Shown one piece after another: positions 53,501 to 63,299 of a DNA stretch of 64,000 bases. Source of the stretch: Lumbricus rubellus (lineage: Eukaryota > Annelida > Clitellata > Crassiclitellata > Lumbricidae); the NCBI GenBank assembly GCA_945859605.1, contig OX243815.1, positions 25,484,900-25,548,899 on the forward strand, given 5' to 3'. The number at the start of each line of letters is the position of its first letter. Positions within the stretch are counted from its first letter, which is position 1. A program made the position numbers and the translations under genes. The notes below the pieces were generated by a model. That model had not been told where the DNA came from, made no database searches, and was given only the letters and a program-made list of their open reading frames with translations.

Positions 53501-56500
53501 GACTGTCTTCTTCCGTCTTGTCATCTGTCAGAAAATGTCCATCTCCGTCTTGCATCTTCCCCTCTCTCTCCTCTCCATCGCGTTTTACATACAGGTCAGA
53601 TTCTCCAGCTTTGCTCTGTCTCACTTCACCTGTCTTGCCCTCAGTATTTCCCATCATGCCTCTTTCTTCTTGTATCGTACGCTGTACAACCTCCTGCACA
53701 GACTTCACCAGAGAGGCTTTCAGTTTCTGTACATCTTTCAGGGCCGTCGAGACTATATTATTCCGCTCATCAGCCGTCTGCAGCTCCATCTCCAGACTCC
53801 GTTTCTCCTCTTTAATCGTTGCCAGCGTCGTTTCAAAAACACATTTCTGAGAGTCCATCTCCGTCTTTATCGCTTCAGCAGACCTCTCGGACAATTCATT
53901 GGCCTCCTGAAGCCTCAGCAGCTCTCTTTCCAACTGCGTAACCTCTTCTTTTAAATTTTCCAATTCCTTCAAAAGACTAACACTCATCTGCTCCGATTCC
54001 ACATCGAACCGCCTCCGTAGCTCTTCCAACTCCATCTGGTGTCGACGATACGCATCATCTGTCTTCAACTGATGAGAATCATTGACTTCCTGCAGCTGTT
54101 TTTCAAGCGACTCGATCTTCTCTTTGAGGCACGTCACCTCCGAACAATCAGTTTCCTCCACCAACTTCAGACCAGTCCTAATTAAAATAGATAATTGTAA
54201 CTTTATCTCTAGAGTACTATTCAAAAACATTTTTTAACCTAGCAAACCAAGATCTTTTTTTAACCTAACAAACATAGATCAATTAATATTAATTCAAGCA
54301 AAATATTTATTTATGTTGCATATATAAACTGAACTTATATATAAAACCTGTGTAAAATTAGTTGTATGTAACATGCTGCGTTCTGCCAGCCTAAAGTTTG
54401 ATTAAACGAAAATTGATTGATTGACAAGTTCTATACCTCTCGTCACCGTCTGCCTCATCGTGATTCCGGTTTCCACGGTGACCCGCTTCGTCAACACGAC
54501 CGTCGTTTGGTTCGCACTCCAGTCTCAACCGGTTTACCATTTCTTCCAACTGAACGATTCGATCGTGACCAACGTGAATCTTCTCATTTGCTAAAACAAG
54601 CTGAGCTTCCTTCTCGCACACGGCGCATGGCAGGTCGTGATGCGGGACAAATTCTCCAGTGCCAAACTCTGCCGCTAACTCTGTGATCTGATTGGACTCC
54701 GTCGTTCCATAATTTGTCATGATCTCTTCTCCAACGTTAGTTGAGAGAATATTTGGCATTACGTATCGTCTGTGTTTTGAGCAAAGACAAATGTTCTGCT
54801 CAACTGGAGCGCCTGCCGACTCACAAGTGTCATCTACAGACGTTGAACAGAGTAAGGATTTTTCTAAGGCACGTTTCTGCATGGCAATTTCTTCTAAAAG
54901 ATGTTCGTTTTCTGAATGAAGTTTCTGGTTTTCTGCCTCCTTGGTGACCAGCTGTTCTTGTGATGTCTGGTACTGCACCTGAAGGAAAGCAAGACGTGAT
55001 AACAAAGTCCTGTGGTGCTGCTCAAGCTGGTCTTGCAAACTAGAGTCAGAAAGGTCTGGAACTTTTAAACTGTCTTCATTTCGTTGGTCCTTGAGTTTGA
55101 GCAGCTCCGACTTTAGTTTCTCAACAAGCGAGTAAACATCTTGATCTTTCTTAAAACAGGAACACAAATTCAGTTGTAGGAGTTGGCAAAAGTGCACAAA
55201 TCAATTGCTATTTGAACCTATACCAAGATACCAACATATTAGTTCAAGCACTTCCAATTAATTTTATTATCAATGTGATGCCATATAAATTCCTAATAAC
55301 AATTACGATACTAGATGGAACTGCTAAACAACAAATAAATTAGGCAGAGCAATGAAATGACAAATCAAATTTAAACACACAGCAACCCTTTACAAACAAG
55401 AAGGTACTGAAAACCACTGAGAAAAAATTCTTTTCATAACTAAAGGAGAAAATAACAATAAATGGTGGAAGAAATTCCAAAGACCCTGAGACTCCTTTCA
55501 TACCAAGACCAAAATTACCCTACTATAGATGACATGTCATACATAAGTTTGAAAACCAGCGATTCATCACAAATTTTTTTAAACAAAAGCATTATTTTCT
55601 TAAATATTTTCTTTGAAAACCAGGAAGCCCATCCTTGCCTACGTAGTCATGTTGACCAAGATGATATACGAAGAAAAGATCGTCCAAATTTGAAATATTG
55701 ACCAAATTGTTGACAGAAACAATGAATGAACATTACAAAGCAACATCAGCACTTGTAAACGTCCAAACGCATTAGAAATAAGTGAGGCAATCCTGCATGT
55801 AAACATTTTCAAGACTTTTAAAGCACATCAAAACCCAACACAGACATAATTTGAATATTGAGTTATGATGAAAATGTGCTAATCTAACTGTACCATCCAC
55901 AGATCACTTGTTTTTCCAACCTTTTGTGCAGCTGCCTCTAGCCGTTCCTTTTCTATTCTCGATGTTTCAATGATTTCCACGAGTCGAACGTTGTCGGCAT
56001 TCAGTTTCTGGACTTGTTCGCGATTCTTCGTAATTGAATCTTTTGAAGCTCGCAGCAATGCAGACATCCTTGCAATCTGAGAAAAAATAAATGAGACCAG
56101 ATAGCAAAGTCTCTTAAGCTGTATGCCAAACTTAACTGCTAATCACTTGAAAAAGACAGACAGGCAGAAAATGTAGATAATAGTTAACATAACACAAAGA
56201 AACAGGAAAAACAATAACTGAACTTTTCTGGTTGTCTCTAAGGCAAATTAGAAACACTAAGAAAATATAACAGGAAGTTGAGTAATATCATAATATTGTA
56301 TTGTATTTATGAATTTCTAAAGCACCTCTAGCAGTGCAGACTAAAAAGAGACAGTCCAAGTTCGAAGAATCCTAAGATAAAAGACAAAATTAAAGACAGA
56401 TGAGAGATGCAGTTGGCGTGAACTGAGACAGGAAGGTCATTCCACAGTCAAGAGCAAATGCATCATTGTCCACTTGTACATGTGCAAAAAGACCAGTGAA

Positions 56501-59500
56501 TTGATTTAATGCTTGATGTGTATTCCACACTTTAACCCTGAGCCACATACAAAAAGCACTTCAACCATGAGGCCAAGGAAGAGATAGCAAAGAGTTAAAT
56601 GTACTTTATGTTCTAATACTTTCTCATTTTGGTGGTCTGCTACACTGTTGTCATCGGTCTTTGCACTCTTGACCCCAGCTCCTTCTACTCTTTGTGTAAT
56701 TTCGTCAGGAACCTCTTTGCCTTGCTTGAGTAATGAGACCTGAAATATAGCATTCATTTTTTTAATCAAATGCTACAACCACACAGGAAAACACAAATTT
56801 CTGTCAAATGATATCTCCGAAGCTGGAAAGAAATTTCTTTAACAACGTCACAAATAAACTTTCAATTAAGTAAGAAGTCAGTACAAGTAAATGCAACAAA
56901 TGTAATACACGTACAAAAGACAAGTAAAAAAGATGATAATAGTCATAAAATGTAAAACTATGATTATATGACCTTCTGAAACACAGTTCCCTTTTACATA
57001 CAAAGCCCAACAAACCACAGTTTCTTACTTTATATCCATACGGAAACCGAAATACCTGGGTCCTCAGTACTTTGATGACTTCATCTTTTTCTTCCAACAT
57101 CATCACATAATTCTGCTCCAGATCAAACTTGGCTAACTGATCCAACTGAATCTGTTCCTTGAGTTCAGAAATTCGACGGAATGCCTTGTCCTGCGACTTC
57201 GTCATTGTATCCTTAAAAACAACCAATACTAATATTGTAATTGTATCCTTAAAAACAACCAATACTAATATTGTAATTGTATCCTTAAAAACAACCAATA
57301 CTAATATTGTAATTGTATCCTTAAAAACAACCAATACTAATATTGTAATTGTATCCTTAAAAACAACCAATACTAATATTGTAATTGTATCCTTAAAAAC
57401 AACCAATACTAATATTGTAATTGTATCCTTAAAAACAACCCATACTAATATCGTCATTGTATCCTTAAAAACAACCCATACTAATATTGTCATTGTATCC
57501 TTAAAAACAACCAATACTAATATTGTAATTGTATCCTTAAAAACAACCCATACTAATATTGTAATTGTATCCTTAAAAATAACCAATACTAATATTGTAA
57601 TTGTATCTTTAAAACCAACCCATACTAATATTAGTTAATCATCCTAATTCTACCAATTTCCATCCCATCAGTAGCCAACACTTTTGCAAAAATATTTTAA
57701 TCCAGAAAAGTATAATCAACAAATCCTAAGGAATAGGGGTAACACATTTTTAAGAATGCTACATTACTGTTATATTATTGTATCAATCATGCTCAACTTA
57801 AAAATTATACAGTATACACCGAATGTATGGCATCCCATCATTTTTATACAGCTGTGTCTGAATGTATATCCAGGTTTGTTCATGTACATAGGAAACAACC
57901 ACAACAAACAACAACAACAACAGCATTGAGGTATTTTAACTTGGACAGAACAGTTATAAAATTTGCTGGGTAGTGTTCACAAATTTATATATAATATAAG
58001 TGATAACATGTAGCAATAAGGCTCATTTTTAAAAAAAATGAAGAGTTTGTTTAGAAAGTTGTCTTTATAACAACTTGAAAAACCTTCACCAAAACCTATT
58101 ACCATGCAGAAATCTGGTCAAAAAACCACACACTATGGCCCTCAATTTCAATGTTTTAAAAATTAAAAATCACATTTATTAATATTTTAACACTACAGAT
58201 TTATAAACAGAACATTTACTCTGAGTTTATCTCTTTCTTTTTCCATCTCTTGGTAAGTCTTCAGAACCTAAACGTAAAAAATGAATAATGTGATCTTCAT
58301 GTTATAACTGAAGCAAATCAAAAATATTAATCAAAAATATGCAAATAAATTTAAATAAGCAAACAAATTGAACCAAGCAATTTATTTTAATCATTGAAAT
58401 TTGCAAATACTGAAATAATGAAATTCTGACACATTGAAATACTTTTTGAAATGTTGATGTAGCAGAATAAGCTAATTTCTCTAAATAAGCAAATATTCTG
58501 ATGAAAGAAAGAGGGAAGAAAGAAGAAAGAAGGAAGCTGTCTGGAAAAGGAGTTTGTACAGGGCACAGTACCTTGAACAAGAGCTCAGGGAAGACCGAGG
58601 ACGACCTGGATTGCCAATATCAGAGACTGGTTGGAGATACCTTTCGATCAGATCAAGAGAGAAACAAAGGACAGAGAAAGATGGAGAAAACTTTTCCGTG
58701 GAGTGACCAACCCTCAGTCCGAGGATGATTAAAGACAAGACAAGAAGCAAATTCACAAATGGATACTATATTCTACTTGAATGAAAGTGCAGAAAATGTA
58801 AACAGTTAGCATATTTGCACATTTAACAGGTACCAACACAAGCAATTTGTCAAGCATCTTTACCGAAATTTGCTGGTCAACATTTAAAGTACCTTACCTG
58901 AGAAAATTTCCATCTGTACTTGGTGCTCCGTTGCTGCATCCGAGAGTAACATCTGTACAGTTCCTCTTTACTGATGTTTTCCAGCGCAAGTCCTCCATCC
59001 TCTGCCTCACTGGTGATGCTCTCAACGTCAGATGGCAGTGGAAGCTGGCGAGATGGAAAAGACGGAACAGACATAAAGAAACTGTCACTGGCCTGAGAGC
59101 TTACCGACGAAGTTCTCGATCGATTTGCGCGATCATGTGGAGATTTTATATCGGATACATGTGATCCAGACCCTGATATCTCGAGGACGGCCGGGCCAGA
59201 CGAGGAATCATTACTTAAGTCAATTAAGGAATCAATCTGTTCGTGTTGTAGCGACACATTTGTCGAATCATCGTCATTCAAATTTATTAATGAACCACAT
59301 GGCGTGGTATCTCGGTCATCTTCCGAAACAGCGCTGCCTGGACTGACATTCTGAAACAGATGCAATGTCAAGATTTTTAACCCTTTATCTACCAAAGTAT
59401 AGTAAATGGTCATGGGAAATCCTATACCCCCGGTCGGCAAAGGACAGGATCACTATTCTCTATTTTGCCTCTTTAAGACTTTCTACAAGCTAAGAATGTG

Positions 59501-60091
59501 CTAAAGCCATGAGCATATGCCTTTCACAGATTGAAATGTAATCTTCGTAACTAAATGTAAGTTACAAGTCTAGAAACTAAAAAACTGTCAAATTCTAACC
59601 ATCAATTGATCGAAAATGAGTGGTCGAATTGATAAAATACATATGCTGCTCCGGTAGAATATATGATGCTAAAACGATGAATTGCCATATACTCGGCTCT
59701 TAAAACTAATTATAATGCTTATGAACCCTACCATTTACTCACTTTCTTACTTTCTTTCTCGGAAATATTGGGCTATTGATCGATGTAGGGCAGAGCGCTC
59801 TATTCTGTCCCTTTCTTGTACGGCCATATTTCTTACGCGCTGCATATCGGCGACCGAGCCGATGTAACCCTCTACCCTAGTAAGTCTTATGCGAATTTCA
59901 GTAATCACCGTTTTGTGATAATTTTAAATTGCAGTCACAGTGAAGGCCAAACTTGTATAAACGCCTACCTGCTGCGTTTCAGAAGTGAGAGGCGGTATGG
60001 GAGAAGCCGCTTGCAAGGCATGCGGTACGACGCCGCGGGCTGGAGTGCTGGCCAGCCCTTGGCCAATCTTTTGTCTAAGGCCTTTAAACAT
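41408..60091 (-). CDS. GOLGA4: Golgin-245 / GOLGA4-like GRIP-domain golgin (complete, 16 exons)
   Basis: Exons right to left: 60091-59969, 59350-58898, 58267-58220, 57211-57056, 56739-56605, 56076-55921, 55149-54437, 54177-47909, 47263-47133, 46733-46575, 45724-45594, 44889-44755, 44083-44015, 43499-43389, 42503-42456, 41512-41408. About 2980 residues (human GOLGA4 about 2230). N-terminus MFKGLRQKIGQGL; a Ser/Asp-rich segment; SQDKAFRRISELKEQIQLDQ then VLRTQVSLLKQ, nearly collinear with human golgin-245; a vast Glu/Lys/Leu coiled coil; and a C-terminal GRIP domain YLKNVLLKFMTG plus LARVICTVLKFSEEET. The family sits at trans-Golgi membranes through GRIP-Arl1 binding and captures endosome-derived carriers with its N-terminus. 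Exon 12 may be off by one base at one edge, since the total is in phase only with 136 bp there. Confidence 0.9.
42456..42503 (-). CDS. GOLGA4: Golgin exon 15 (GRIP first half)
   Basis: YLKNVLLKFMTGTEQQ; the Tyr at the start corresponds to the GRIP tyrosine that contacts Arl1 and is essential for Golgi targeting. Confidence 0.9.
42640..43150. repeat. ~37-bp degenerate tandem array split by a SINE
   Basis: Units like TTGCAGTCATTATATTTTGA CTCAGCATA on both sides of the SINE at 42787-43065; golgin intron. Confidence 0.7.
42787..43065 (-). mobile_element. tRNA-derived SINE (second type)
   Basis: On the minus strand: A box TGGCTGAGCGG, B box GGTTCGAATCC, then ACGACCTTGGGCAAGTTGCT. The tRNA-like head is good but has no acceptor pairing, and the body continues about 200 bp. 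Confidence 0.78.
43389..43499 (-). CDS. GOLGA4: Golgin exon 14
   Basis: IEMLNERLVSRTSESQSATN then a Ser/Pro linker ending PTELQ, which leads into the GRIP domain as PTEFE does in GOLGA4. Donor GTGACA. Confidence 0.82.
44015..44083 (-). CDS. GOLGA4: Golgin exon 13
   Basis: AQVVQQCGDVARLKIRERAL; 23 codons, donor GTCGGT, phase 0. Confidence 0.78.
44319..44690. mobile_element. Possible decayed hAT-like MITE
   Basis: GGCTCCCAAACTTTTTCAGA at the left and ATTGGGAAACACTTTACC at the right resemble hAT ends in inverted orientation; no clean target duplication. Confidence 0.35.
44755..44889 (-). CDS. GOLGA4: Golgin exon 12
   Basis: Acceptor AACTGTTAG is chosen for phase (the nearer CTTCAG gives a stop). 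VIKDQAMDNTGTTEDGTETS, then LEQNQ-type coil IEQNQLQTLELHNM. One edge is uncertain by a base. Confidence 0.7.
44975..45100. repeat. (ATT)n-rich microsatellite
   Basis: ATTATTATT tracts in a golgin intron. Confidence 0.9.
45594..45724 (-). CDS. GOLGA4: Golgin exon 11
   Basis: LEKVSHVSQLGASVSDSSAY then LTRQIEELKIRY; donor GTAAAA leaves two bases. Confidence 0.8.
45966..46119 (+). repeat. Inverted duplication around golgin exon 10, arm 1
   Basis: CAGTACCATCTCAAGGAAAG...TACCATGGACAATTTTGGAC; reverse complement found at 46861-46997. Arm 1 has an extra about 18-bp internal duplication of CAGTGAATTGTAATTCTG. Confidence 0.9.
46325..46400 (-). mobile_element. LINE/SINE 3' tail
   Basis: Minus strand GGGAGCGCCTCTGAGTAG...GGGGCGCTATGTAG followed by (ATTG)n. 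Lies between the inverted arms. Confidence 0.75.
46575..46733 (-). CDS. GOLGA4: Golgin exon 10 (in-frame cassette)
   Basis: AAEMQLDVEKKKSSSEIELL and IERLETELLECQRAN; 53 codons, phase 0 on both sides, so it could be skipped without a frameshift. Flanked by inverted duplications. Confidence 0.85.
46861..46997 (-). repeat. Inverted duplication around golgin exon 10, arm 2
   Basis: Reverse complement of 45966-46119 at roughly 90% identity over about 137 bp. Exon 46575-46733 lies between the arms. Confidence 0.9.
47133..47263 (-). CDS. GOLGA4: Golgin exon 9
   Basis: Acceptor TTAAAACAG, donor GTACAT; KGQREEDKLIHQHKMEAKSM. The phase fits exon 8. Confidence 0.85.
47909..54177 (-). CDS. GOLGA4: Golgin exon 8 (6269 bp, central coiled coil)
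   Basis: A single exon of about 2090 codons, open throughout. Acceptor TTTTAATTAG at its right edge, donor GTGAGT at its left. Almost continuous heptads rich in Glu, Lys, Leu and Gln. Contains eight 40-residue units with a recurrent Trp (52375-53320) and about six 28-residue units (51110-51640). Ends with GKEKENEFQST-like sequence (LAEKENEFQST), homologous to LAQKEQELEMT of human GOLGA4. Confidence 0.95.
54437..55149 (-). CDS. GOLGA4: Golgin exon 7
   Basis: Acceptor GTTTTAAG; coiled coil interrupted by a Cys/His patch (CLCSKHRRYVMPN and HHDLPCAVCEKE), unusual for a golgin. Ends with two bases of an Arg codon before GTATAG. Confidence 0.85.
55921..56076 (-). CDS. GOLGA4: Golgin exon 6
   Basis: IARMSALLRASKDSITKNRE matches VKRQENLLKRCKETIQSHKE; 52 codons, donor GTTGGA. 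Confidence 0.85.
56605..56739 (-). CDS. GOLGA4: Golgin exon 5
   Basis: Acceptor ATATTTCAG; VSLLKQGKEVPDEITQ continues the conserved VSLLKQ. Donor GTACAT, phase 0. Confidence 0.85.
57056..57211 (-). CDS. GOLGA4: Golgin exon 4 (most conserved coiled coil)
   Basis: Acceptor TGTTTTTAAG lies in the last unit of a 36-bp array; donor GTATTT. SQDKAFRRISELKEQIQLDQ and MLEEKDEVIKVLRTQ are the golgin-245 hallmark. Confidence 0.88.
57199..57640. repeat. 36-bp minisatellite carrying golgin exon-4 acceptor, about 12 copies
   Basis: Unit TGTATCCTTAAAAACAACCA plus ATACTAATATTGTAAT. On the coding strand each unit repeats TGTTTTTAAG|GATACAAT, the acceptor and first exon bases. 36 bp is in frame and the array is open (DTITILVLVVFK per unit). 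Confidence 0.95.
58220..58267 (-). CDS. GOLGA4: Golgin exon 3 (48 bp)
   Basis: VLKTYQEMEKERDKLR, parallel to VTAYQMLQREKKKLQ; phase 0 on both sides. Donor GTAAAT is weak. Confidence 0.8.
58898..59350 (-). CDS. GOLGA4: Golgin exon 2 (acidic/serine-rich)
   Basis: Acceptor CTGTTTCAG, donor GTAAGG, 151 codons. Low-complexity Ser/Asp region, then ENISKEELYRCYSRMQQRST, parallel to LNKEQLIQRLRRMERSLSSY. Confidence 0.88.
59969..60091 (-). CDS. GOLGA4: Golgin exon 1 (start)
   Basis: ATG 60091, MFKGLRQKIGQGLASTPARG; compare MFKKLKQKI in GOLGA4. Donor GTAGGC, phase 0. Short basic N-terminus used for vesicle capture in golgin-97/245. Confidence 0.85.
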
Positions 60092-62629
60092 ACTCCACAA
60101 TTGGTGGATACACGAAGGTTACAGACTACACTAAATAGTAACGAATTATGAGTTGACATCTGTTGACACCGCGTATCTCCGCGAGTTTATTTACAAGAAC
60201 AGCTCCACCGGAAGTCATTTTCAGCGCATGCGCCACACGTCACAGCGTTAACCGGTACCAAAAATCTCAGCTGTTACAAACTGATTTTCACATGCAACAA
60301 GAACATGATTCTTGTAAAATTCATGTTTGTTCTTGATTCAGACTGACACACGTCAGAATGGTTACAAGTCATAGTATGAACGGATTACTACAAGTTATTA
60401 CAGAGGTTGAATTTAACTGTACGATAGAATGGCATGCATGCTGTCCTACAACTATAGTAGCCTCCAAGGATTGAGTAGACTCCTGTCTATTTTACAAATT
60501 GAGAGGCCTGCATGCAATCCCAGGTGGAACCTCAGTTCAAAACTACGAGGGCAGAATTGGTATTTGTTTTGTGTTCACATGCTTAATAATGCTTAATACT
60601 CATATTTTTTAATGAAACGTCTGCATGTAACTGCGCTGTGCATGTATACAAGTTATGCAACAATCTTAATTAATAATAAACATCAATCTTAACTACTAGC
60701 AGAACAGCTGATAATAACGCTCGCCTCGAAGCATGGTGTAAGATCAGTAGACGGACCTGCCTTCTTACAACATGCCTCAAAGTAACGTCCTTAAAGTAAT
60801 GCGCTATAAAAATTTGCAAATGAATTAATTACAAACGGAACCGGCCAAAGACCAAGATGACGTCATTCGTATCTCGTTGCCTAGGAATCGATTTTCGGGA
60901 AGAAGAGACGCATTTCAACATTTCCTGAATTTTCTCAGAAACTTAATGTTCTTCATCGACGTTCTTCTGATTTCTGCTGTGCCGAATGCTGTTTCTTCCG
61001 ATTCTTCATCAAGAGGTATCAGGGCAACACAAAATAATTACAAAAGATCGAATTTTGATTAAGATAATCGCATAATTGTTCTGTTACCGGTTGCGGTCTG
61101 TCAACCGGATTGTTGAATAAACGAAAATTATATAATTTTATCGAAAATTCCAATTTGTAGGTGGATTAATTTAACAGCATTTCTTACTATGAACTCAGTG
61201 ACTTTTATTATGGCACCGCGTTAGCCTATAATTTAGTTATATTGTGTATTTGTTAAATTTGAGCGTATATTTGATAAATCTAAGCTTTTAATTTGATTTT
61301 CTAGTACGTATTTTTAAATGACAACTTTATATTTTTTTTACATTTGAGAAAGCTATTGAAAAACCCTATGACTTCTGTTGGACCAATATATAATTACGTT
61401 TTTAAACATTTATTTTCAATTTCATCTAAATTTTTTAATTTATTGCTGGTTCTCTTGAATTCTGATGGTGAATGTTCTATTTGTCACTTTCACAGGAAGA
61501 TGACTGAATGACTTCCTTTGACTCGAGTGGACCGTTGAAAGGGAAGCAGGAGTAGGTGAGCAAATTTTGATTATTTTAATGTTTTGGCCATTGACTGATG
61601 ATATTCACTCTGGCCTAATTAAAGACGATTTTGAAGTCAGCATAGACCAAATAACTTTTGAAACAATATAGTGTAAAAAGTAAAATAATGGGTGTTATGG
61701 GTGTTTGAACACCCTTGAATTGAAACAATCTAAAAATGAAATGATGTATTTACTAGCAAATGATGTAAAAACCACAGTGTGTAATGTATTGGCCCAGAAC
61801 CTGATATGTGAGCCCGGGATGCTTCTGCAAACCCCTTAGTCAGTTGATTCAGTTGCTTGTGGGCTTGCTCACAGTCAAGTAAACACCCCCGAAATAAAAT
61901 TCTGGCTACGGCCTTGATAGCACCACATTTTATTTTAAGCGTTTGCACTCGAAGTGCAGTTTGCAGTTATAGGAGAGACCGTTATTTTATAACTTGTTTC
62001 TAACGCTGTTGGTAACATTAACCCCAAAATCAGTTCCCTATATGGTGTTCCTTAGTGTCACTCCAAAAAACAGAGTTGTATCAGTTTTAAATGCATTGTA
62101 TGTATTAAGACATTTACAAAGTGCCCGTAATACGGTGAACCCTTCAGAGGCGCTCCCAGTGCACAAGGCCACGAGAGAAGAAAATGAGAAAAGCAAGTGA
62201 GGAGGAGGCGATTACCATATTAGTATTTTGAAATCGTATAGATGGCGACAGCATATTGCAAAAAGGAGGCTACATTGTGTGTGTTTGGGTAAATGTGCTA
62301 AAAGGCTACATTGTGTGTGTTTGGGTAAATGTGCTAAAAGGCTACATTGTGTGTGTTTGGGTAAATGTGCTAAAAGGCTACATTGTGTGTGTTTGGGTAA
62401 ATGTGCTAAAAGGCTACATTGTGTGTGTTTGGGTAAATGTGCTAAAAGGCTACATTGTGTGTGTTTGGGTAAATGTGCTAAAAGGCTACATTGTGTGTGT
62501 GTTTGGGTAAGTTCAGAAAGAAAGACTAAAAAAAGGTCATCAGATTTTAAATCAGGGAACTTGGTTCCTTGTTTGAAAATTTCTGGCTAGTTATTTTTAA
62601 AAGGTTGTCAGAAAATTTCGGGCCGTGGG
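60092..62629. promoter_or_regulatory. Golgin upstream region
   Basis: Contains the golgin promoter near 60.1-60.3 kb (locally more GC-rich, CACGTCACAGCG at about 60235). A perfect TGACGTCA lies at 60860, and a dispersed repeat at 60670-60800 ends in a LINE-like GCGCTATAAAAATT. A weak plus-strand exon candidate lies at about 60860-61015 (ends in AAGAG before GTATCA). No confident gene. Confidence 0.4.
62262..62506. repeat. 36-bp minisatellite, about 7 copies
   Basis: Unit GGCTACATTGTGTGTGTTTG plus GGTAAATGTGCTAAAA; in-frame length gives artefact frames. Contains GGGTAAATG, donor-like. Confidence 0.93.
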
Positions 62630-62777
62630 CATAGGCGCAACCACCCTATGGGACCCACGGGACGCGTCCCCCCCAACTTTTGAGTGGTCCCCTAACTATA
62701 GTATTATGGTCCCCCCCAACTTTTAGGATGTGATTCATTATGGTCCCCCCAACTTTTAGGACGTGATTGCGCTTATG
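62630..62777. mobile_element. 148-bp hAT-like MITE
   Basis: Ends CATAGGCGCAACCAC and GTGATTGCGCTTATG; exact 8-bp duplication GCCGTGGG (62622-62629 and 62778-62785). Inside, a GGTCCCCCCAACTTTT unit is repeated three times. Confidence 0.85.
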
Positions 62778-62849
62778 GCCGTGGGACACTAGATTAAACA
62801 TTGCTGGTAGTGCAGTCATACAAGATTGTTTTAAAACCCTGTTATCATT

Positions 62850-62968
62850 GTCAGAAGCTGCGAGAATCCTTGGAGAGAATCAACATCAATCGACAGATGG
62901 CGTTTTTGGTGGCTCGAACATTCGACATCTGGCGACAGCAGCTGTTCATCTGTTTATTGGAACACATT
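62850..62968 (+). CDS. Orphan exon candidate, plus strand
   Basis: Acceptor TTATCATTGTCAG, donor GTAAGA after about 119 bp. Codon use in the frame KLRESLERININRQMAFLVA then FDIWRQQLFICLLEHI resembles the real exons nearby. A second frame (AARILGENQ...) is also open. I do not recognise the protein; it could belong to a gene continuing to the right. Confidence 0.35.
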
Positions 62969-63099
62969 TGTAAGAATATCTCATTTAGTCAGACAGGGCG
63001 AGAGTAACAGATATTGTTAAATAAATTTGTTACATGTGCTAAGTTTCACCGAAAGGTCAAAAGGTCAATTTTTAGGTGTGGATAGTCAGTCAATCACTA

Positions 63100-63104
<5 letters not shown>

Positions 63105-63146
<42 letters not shown>

Positions 63147-63170
63147 GACAGACAGAGAGAGACAGTGAGA
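63105..63170. repeat. (GACA)n microsatellite
   Basis: GAGAGA and GACAGACA runs. Confidence 0.93.
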
Positions 63171-63299
63171 TTTGTAGGTCAAAAGGGGCAAGTTAAAATC
63201 TTATCCTGAACTTAACAGGAAGCCAATGCAGTTAGGCGGACAGACCTATAATCAGGGCAAAGACAACAGGGATAGGCACAGTGACGGTTTCTATGTGAC

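Noticed and set aside
47841..53954. Many plus-strand frames of 60-280 codons opposite the golgin
   Set aside because: Shadows of the long coiled-coil exon; Ser/Leu/Phe-rich as expected from antisense of Glu/Lys codons.
62228..62590. CLGKCAKRLHCV repeat protein
   Set aside because: 36-bp minisatellite with in-frame unit length; no start context or similarity.
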